A stretch of DNA of 64,000 nucleotides from a bacterium 1XD42-1. Lineage in GTDB: Bacteria; Bacillota; Clostridia; Oscillospirales; Ruminococcaceae. Of this stretch, positions 59,673 through 64,000 are shown one piece after another. The notes below the pieces were generated by a model, which had not been told where the DNA came from, did not search any database, and saw nothing but the letters and a program-made list of their open reading frames with translations. The stretch covers positions 1 through 64,000 of the forward strand of contig RAZJ01000011.1 of NCBI GenBank assembly GCA_003612625.1. Direction: 5' to 3'. The position numbers and the translations under genes were made by a program. Numbering within the stretch: position 1 is the stretch's first letter; each line of letters opens with the position of its first letter.

Positions 59673-60925
59673 TGACACAGAAGCTTTTCACCTCCAATTT
59701 TGTACTTCTTATTTTAGGGCAGCTGACATCCCTGTTTGGAAACTTTATTTTGAAACTTGCATTGTCTATGTATGTATTGGAAGCAACCGGTTCCGCTGCC
59801 ATATTTGCAGGTATTTTATCTGCCGCGACAATCCCAACGATTCTTTTTTCGCCATTAGGCGGTATTCTTGCAGACAGGGCAAACAGGCGGAATATTATGG
59901 TTGCATTAGATACTTTAACCGGCATTTCTGTTTTATGTACAACGCTCCTTTTATCTGAAAAAAATGATCTGATTGCAATCAGTGTACTTCTTATCATACT
60001 TTCTATTTTGGGAGCTTTTGAAACGCCTACCGTACAAGCGTGTATTCCTACCATGTTAGAGGGCGAAAATATAATGAAAGGAAATGCTGTTGTAAATCAA
60101 ATAGCATCCCTGTCTTATTTGACCGCCCCAATGTTAGGCAGCATATTATATGCCGCGTTTGGTTTAAAGCCGGTTATGTATGCAAGTGCAGGCTGTTTCT
60201 TTGTTACTGCGCTGTTTGAATGTTTTATAAAGATCAGTTACCAGCCTTTACAAAGAAACGGCGGTATTTTTTCAGTTGTTAAACAGGATTTTCTGGCAAG
60301 TATGCAGTATATTTCAAAAAAACAAGCCAGCATCTCAAAAATGTTATTTTTGACTGCATTTTCGAGATTTTTTGTAATGGGTATTATCATCGTCGGGCTG
60401 CCTTATATTGTGCGTACGATTCTAGGGTTAAATGCACAATATTACGGCGCCGCAGAAAGTGCGTTAGCCATCGCTACCATTTTAGGAAGCATAGCCGCCG
60501 GACTCCTCACAAAAAAATTAAAAATACATCAGTTATCTCTGATACTTGCTTCCCTTGGCATTTTTATCATTCCTGCCGGAATTGCGTTCCTTCTCCCAGT
60601 CAATCCCGTTCTGAAATATGCTATTATCCTTGTTTCATTTTGCAGTATGCAAATTATAATCAGTATTTTTTCGATTTTTGGCGTTTCCCTAATACAGCAA
60701 AGAACGCCTGATTATTTAATCGGTAAAGTTATGGCTTATACATCTGCCATTACATTATGTGTCCAGCCAATCGGACAAATTGTATATGGATTCCTTTTTG
60801 ACCGATTCAGCCATGTTGTTTATTGGGTTTTCATTCCCACAGGACTGATGGTCTGTACCGTTGGATTGTGTTCCATTCATTTTTTTGGAAGAATGGAAAA
60901 AGAACAAAATGAAACAATCAAGTGA
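59672..60925 (+). CDS. MFS efflux transporter
   Basis: 417 residues, 12 membrane helices. GQLTSLFGNFILKLALSMYVLE, LGGILADRANRRNIMVALD (MFS loop 2-3 motif) and the layout match the MefA/EntS-like MFS_3 drug exporters. ATG 59672 shares one base with the TetR stop; a GTG at 59669 is in frame. Controlled by the TetR gene, so an inducible toxic compound is the probable substrate. Confidence 0.9.
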   Translation: MTQKLFTSNFVLLILGQLTSLFGNFILKLALSMYVLEATGSAAIFAGILSAATIPTILFSPLGGILADRANRRNIMVALDTLTGISVLCTTLLLSEKNDLIAISVLLIILSILGAFETPTVQACIPTMLEGENIMKGNAVVNQIASLSYLTAPMLGSILYAAFGLKPVMYASAGCFFVTALFECFIKISYQPLQRNGGIFSVVKQDFLASMQYISKKQASISKMLFLTAFSRFFVMGIIIVGLPYIVRTILGLNAQYYGAAESALAIATILGSIAAGLLTKKLKIHQLSLILASLGIFIIPAGIAFLLPVNPVLKYAIILVSFCSMQIIISIFSIFGVSLIQQRTPDYLIGKVMAYTSAITLCVQPIGQIVYGFLFDRFSHVVYWVFIPTGLMVCTVGLCSIHFFGRMEKEQNETIK

Positions 60926-60972
60926 CAGAACCGGGAGAAACCCTTTATTGGGCTTCTCCCGGTTCTGTTTTT
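60925..60972 (+). terminator. Terminator of the TetR-MFS operon
   Basis: 15-bp stem ACAGAACCGGGAGAA/TTCTCCCGGTTCTGT (60925-60939/60954-60968), inner ACCC/GGGC pairing, then TTTTT. Confidence 0.92.
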
Positions 60973-61007
60973 ATCTATGGAGGAATCAAATGAACAAGTT
61001 TTACTTT

Positions 61008-62495
61008 TTAAGCAAAGGGATTTTCTGTGGGATAAGGCAGGGATTTTGGCTGGTTATAAGCAATATCCTCTACCCCTAAGAATTTGAATACTTCAAATAA
61101 TGCTTTTCCATAATGGCCGAATGCTACCGCGCCATGATGGGGGTACCGTTTTTGAATCAGCACATGACGGTAAAACCGCCCCATTTCATGGATGGCAAAT
61201 ACGCCTATTCCGCCAAAAGAACGGGTTTTCACTGGCAATACTTCCCCCTGGGCAATATAAGCCCGCAGTTTTCCTTCACTGTCGCATTGCAGGCGGTAGA
61301 ATGTAATATCACTGGCGGCAATATCCCCTTCTAATGTGCCCCGGGTAAAATCAGGCTCGGAATCTTTTGGTTCCAGCAGACGGTGCTGGATCAATTGGTA
61401 CTTGACAGCCCGATCCGCACACATTTTGCAGCTTGGGGTATTGCCGCAGTGGAAGCCCATAAACGTATCTGTCAGGGTATAATCAAATTTTCCTTTGATA
61501 TCTTCTTCATAAAGGGAAGCCGGTACAGAATTGTTAATATCCAGCAAGGTGACTGTATCGCCGGAAACACACATACCGATATATTCCGACAAGGCACCAT
61601 AAATGTCTACTTCGCAGGAAACCGGTATGCCCCGGCTGACCAAACGGGAATTTACATAACAAGGTTCAAATCCAAAAGCTTCCGGGAAGGCAGGCCAGCA
61701 TTTATCTGCAAAAGCTACATATTGTCTGGCTCCTTTATGGGCTTCTGCCCAGTCCAATAAAGTTACTTCTAACTGGGCCATCCGTTCATTCAAATCGGCA
61801 TAATAACAGCCCTCTCCCATTTCCTTTGCCATATCTTCGCAAATAGAGGGAATACGGGGATCATTGGCATGGGCTTTATAGGCAACCAGCAGATCCAGTT
61901 CGGAATTTTCTTCAATTTCCACGCCGATTTCATATAAGCCTTTAATGGGGGCATTGCAGGCAAAGAAATCCTGGGGACGGGGGCCAAAGGTAATAATTTT
62001 CAACTGGCTTAACCCGATTAAAGCACAGGCAACAGGCTTAAATTCTCCGATCATTTTGGCAATTTCTTCAGCAGTGCCTACCGGATATTCCGGAATAAAG
62101 GCTTTTAAATGGCGCATCCCTAAATTATAGGAACAGTTCAACATACCGCAGTAAGCATCCCCGCGGCCATTGATCAGATCCCCATCCCCTTCGGCAGCAG
62201 CTACATACATACAAGGCCCGTCAAAATTTTTTGCAATCAGGGTTTCCGGCGTTTCCGGTCCAAAGTTCCCTAAAAATACCACCAAAGCATTGCAGCCAGC
62301 TTCTTTGACTTCGTCAACGGCTTTCAGCATGTCTTTTTCATTTTCCACGGTGGTTTTGCATTCATAAATATCCAAGCCCTGTGCCTTGCAGGCGGCTGCA
62401 ACCGCGCTCCGGCGGCGTTCTGACAAAGAAATAATGAAGCAATCCCGGGAAACTGCAATAATCCCTAATTTTACTTCTGGAACGTTGGAAAGCAT
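61008..62495 (-). CDS. L-fucose/L-arabinose isomerase family protein
   Basis: 495-residue ketol-isomerase-like protein (FucI/AraA fold). The C-terminal part carries TDTFMGFHCGNTPSCKMC and HHGAVAFGHYGKALFEVF, and the middle ISCEVDIYGALSEYIG (metal-site Glu and Asp of the family). AAAGGAGG precedes ATG 62495. Lies downstream of a DUF4867 protein and a xylulokinase on the same strand, so it probably isomerises an aldose to a ketose for phosphorylation. The exact sugar is not determinable. Confidence 0.82.
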   Translation of the reverse strand: MLSNVPEVKLGIIAVSRDCFIISLSERRRSAVAAACKAQGLDIYECKTTVENEKDMLKAVDEVKEAGCNALVVFLGNFGPETPETLIAKNFDGPCMYVAAAEGDGDLINGRGDAYCGMLNCSYNLGMRHLKAFIPEYPVGTAEEIAKMIGEFKPVACALIGLSQLKIITFGPRPQDFFACNAPIKGLYEIGVEIEENSELDLLVAYKAHANDPRIPSICEDMAKEMGEGCYYADLNERMAQLEVTLLDWAEAHKGARQYVAFADKCWPAFPEAFGFEPCYVNSRLVSRGIPVSCEVDIYGALSEYIGMCVSGDTVTLLDINNSVPASLYEEDIKGKFDYTLTDTFMGFHCGNTPSCKMCADRAVKYQLIQHRLLEPKDSEPDFTRGTLEGDIAASDITFYRLQCDSEGKLRAYIAQGEVLPVKTRSFGGIGVFAIHEMGRFYRHVLIQKRYPHHGAVAFGHYGKALFEVFKFLGVEDIAYNQPKSLPYPTENPFA

Positions 62496-62509
62496 ATAAA
62501 ATTCCTCCT

Positions 62510-63145
62510 TTAAATTTGATCCGCAATATCAATATTTTCTCCCGAAAGCCCTATATAAGCGCCTTGGGAGGCTTCGCTCGTATCCGGGTGGGCCAGCAGC
62601 CATTTATTGCAGGCCCACAGCATTTTATCTTCCTGGTTCAGCGGGATTATTTCCGGTTTGGGGCCGTTGGTGCCCTTCGGCAAAACAACCAGTACCCGGA
62701 AGCCTGCCCCTGCTTTGGCGGAACAGGGGGCATAATGCAGGGTTGTGGCATATACTTCCACCAGTGTGCCAGCCGGAACTAAAAATGCTTTTACTTTTGC
62801 TGAGTCCAGTTTTCCGTTGGCAATTTCATCTTCCCGTGCCACCAGCAAAATAAAATCACATGTCCCGCAGTTCATTTCACTGTCCCGGTGGTATTCCAGA
62901 CAATTCAGCTTTGTATTATGGCCGTTGCACCAGCCCATCTGGATGGGCATACCGCCATAGGCATTGCTGGCCAGGGTTTTGGCTATTGGCAGGGCTTCCA
63001 GTTCCGGCTGGGAAGGGACATATTCTACCCCTTGGGGCAAGGGGGTTGCCTGCTCCAGGGCCGCAACCAAAGGTTCTGTATCATAGCCCTCCAGTACCTT
63101 TCCATAAGGGGCAAATTCCGGATCTTGGATGGAATAAATTTTCAT
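62510..63145 (-). CDS. DUF4867 family cupin-like protein
   Basis: 211 residues. NTKLNCLEYHRDSEMNCGTCDFILLV and PAGTLVEVYATTLHYAPC provide the His/Glu pattern of a double-stranded beta-helix metal site. DUF4867 proteins are typically encoded with sugar isomerases and kinases, as here; a sugar mutarotase or lyxose-isomerase-like activity is only a guess. AAGGAGAG precedes ATG 63145; 14 bases to the isomerase gene. Confidence 0.8.
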   Translation of the reverse strand: MKIYSIQDPEFAPYGKVLEGYDTEPLVAALEQATPLPQGVEYVPSQPELEALPIAKTLASNAYGGMPIQMGWCNGHNTKLNCLEYHRDSEMNCGTCDFILLVAREDEIANGKLDSAKVKAFLVPAGTLVEVYATTLHYAPCSAKAGAGFRVLVVLPKGTNGPKPEIIPLNQEDKMLWACNKWLLAHPDTSEASQGAYIGLSGENIDIADQI

Positions 63146-63171
63146 AAAACATTCTCTCCTTACCCCGGCTG

Positions 63172-64000
63172 TTATTGCAGAACCGGGAACAGCCCTTTTA
63201 AGGCTGGATAGATCTTTTTAAACTGCTGGTAACGCTTTTCATAGCGATCGGCAATTTCCGGGTCCGGGGAAACGGTTTCCGCTGTATGCACCAGCTTGGA
63301 ACAGGCTGCCTCTACCGTAGGATATAACCCACAGGCCACCATTGCCAGCATAGCGCCGCCCATTCCAGGCCCTTGTTCCGATTCCGGAATTTCCAGCTGG
63401 ATATTCAGCACATTTGCCATAATGGTTTTCCATAAAGGGCTTTTTGCCCCGCCTCCGCAGATTTTGCTCCGCTGGATTGTGATCCCTAAAGAACAGGCTA
63501 CTTCCAGGCTATCCCGTATGGCAAAAGCAACGCCTTCCAATACGGCCTGGGTCAGATCAGATCGGGTGGTATCCATGGTCATGCCAATGAAAGTCCCCCG
63601 TGCATTGGTGTCATTGATAGGGGAACGTTCCCCCATGAGATAAGGCAGGAAAAATACCCGGTTCCGGCCCAGCTTTTCCAATGTAATCCCTTTTTGCTCG
63701 GCAGCATAATCTTTCGTCTGAAAAATATCGTCCATCAGCCATTTATTACAGCTTGCCGCAGAAAGCATACAGCCCATTAAGTGATAATGACCGTCAGCAT
63801 GGGCAAAGGCATGGAGGGCATTATTGGGATCTACCCCGAACCTTTCACTGGAGATAAAAACCGTACCCGACGTGCCCAATGAAATGTTGCAGGCCCCTTC
63901 TCCCACAGTGCCGGTTCCCACAGCAGCAGCGGCATTGTCCCCGGCGCCGGCGCATACTTTTACCCCTTCCGGCAGTCCCAGCTGTTTTGCGATTTCCGGC
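63172..64000 (-). CDS. xylB: Xylulokinase-like FGGY kinase, N-terminus off the window edge
   Basis: C-terminal ~275 codons of an FGGY carbohydrate kinase. VCAGAGDNAAAAVGTGTVGEGACNISLGTSG is the hinge between domains with the ATP-binding loop; YLMGERSPINDTNARGTFIGM and ICGGGAKSPLWKTIMANVL are xylulokinase-like. The 5' part (sugar-binding domain) lies beyond 64000. First visible gene of the operon with DUF4867 and the isomerase. Confidence 0.9.
   Translation of the reverse strand, partial: PEIAKQLGLPEGVKVCAGAGDNAAAAVGTGTVGEGACNISLGTSGTVFISSERFGVDPNNALHAFAHADGHYHLMGCMLSAASCNKWLMDDIFQTKDYAAEQKGITLEKLGRNRVFFLPYLMGERSPINDTNARGTFIGMTMDTTRSDLTQAVLEGVAFAIRDSLEVACSLGITIQRSKICGGGAKSPLWKTIMANVLNIQLEIPESEQGPGMGGAMLAMVACGLYPTVEAACSKLVHTAETVSPDPEIADRYEKRYQQFKKIYPALKGLFPVLQ

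Noticed and set aside
60990-61079. 29-codon plus-strand frame behind a good GGAGG (MNKFYFLSKG...).
   Set aside because: It overlaps the end of the isomerase gene antisense and has no recognised homologue; could be the remnant start of a lost gene but this cannot be supported.

Overview
The window looks like a chromosomal segment of an anaerobic, spore-forming Clostridia species, plausibly a gut Oscillospiraceae-type bacterium (inference). The evidence is strong AGGAGG-type ribosome sites, a SipL-SpoIVA spore-coat pair, GerW/YtfJ, several Dac-type carboxypeptidases, a biotin-dependent carboxyltransferase set and sugar operons. Core genes have moderate GC; several acquired blocks are clearly more AT-rich.

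Layout. 1-2.8 kb: stress/redox genes on the minus strand (SDR, manganese catalase, flavodoxin, CMD-cupin fusion). 2.9-7.7 kb: decayed insertion sequences (IS3 remnant, IS701-like/IS5 chimera), an AAA ATPase-nuclease and a large serine recombinase. 7.7-12.3 kb: an SsuABC/TauABC-like transporter and a BlaI/BlaR1-like pair. 12.46-13.64 kb: four tandem ~210-nt units, each behind its own TTGACA-17-TATAAT promoter and each closed by an 8-bp terminal stem; this is the best candidate here for an undescribed system. 13.7-23 kb: mnmM, then a D,D-carboxypeptidase gene split by a 7.46-kb AT-rich element that carries two tyrosine recombinases, one serine recombinase and an FtsK-like ATPase between 20-bp imperfect inverted ends.

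23-38 kb is largely housekeeping: NifU/NifS, RNase HI, glycosyltransferase, sigma-54, an ABC exporter, a PutP symporter, a CCA-adding enzyme, a LarA-like protein that lacks the nickel-pincer ligands, threonine ammonia-lyase and a DUF4234/DUF2752 pair. 38-45.3 kb is a seven-gene D-allose-type operon (binding protein, ATPase, permease, epimerase, kinase, RpiB, LacI regulator) whose promoter is bracketed by two copies of one LacI-type operator. 45.4-48.6 kb encodes a 12S/1.3S/5S transcarboxylase-like trio. 48.7-54.1 kb is the conserved site-2 protease-ScpA-ScpB-YtfI-YtfJ-Dac-RluB operon.

54.2-64 kb: rpmB, a MATE exporter, sipL and a spoIVA gene whose last ~75 codons are replaced by unrelated AT-rich sequence leading into a TetR-MFS cassette. 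The window ends with a sugar isomerase-DUF4867-xylulokinase operon that runs off the right edge. No rRNA, tRNA or CRISPR array was seen.
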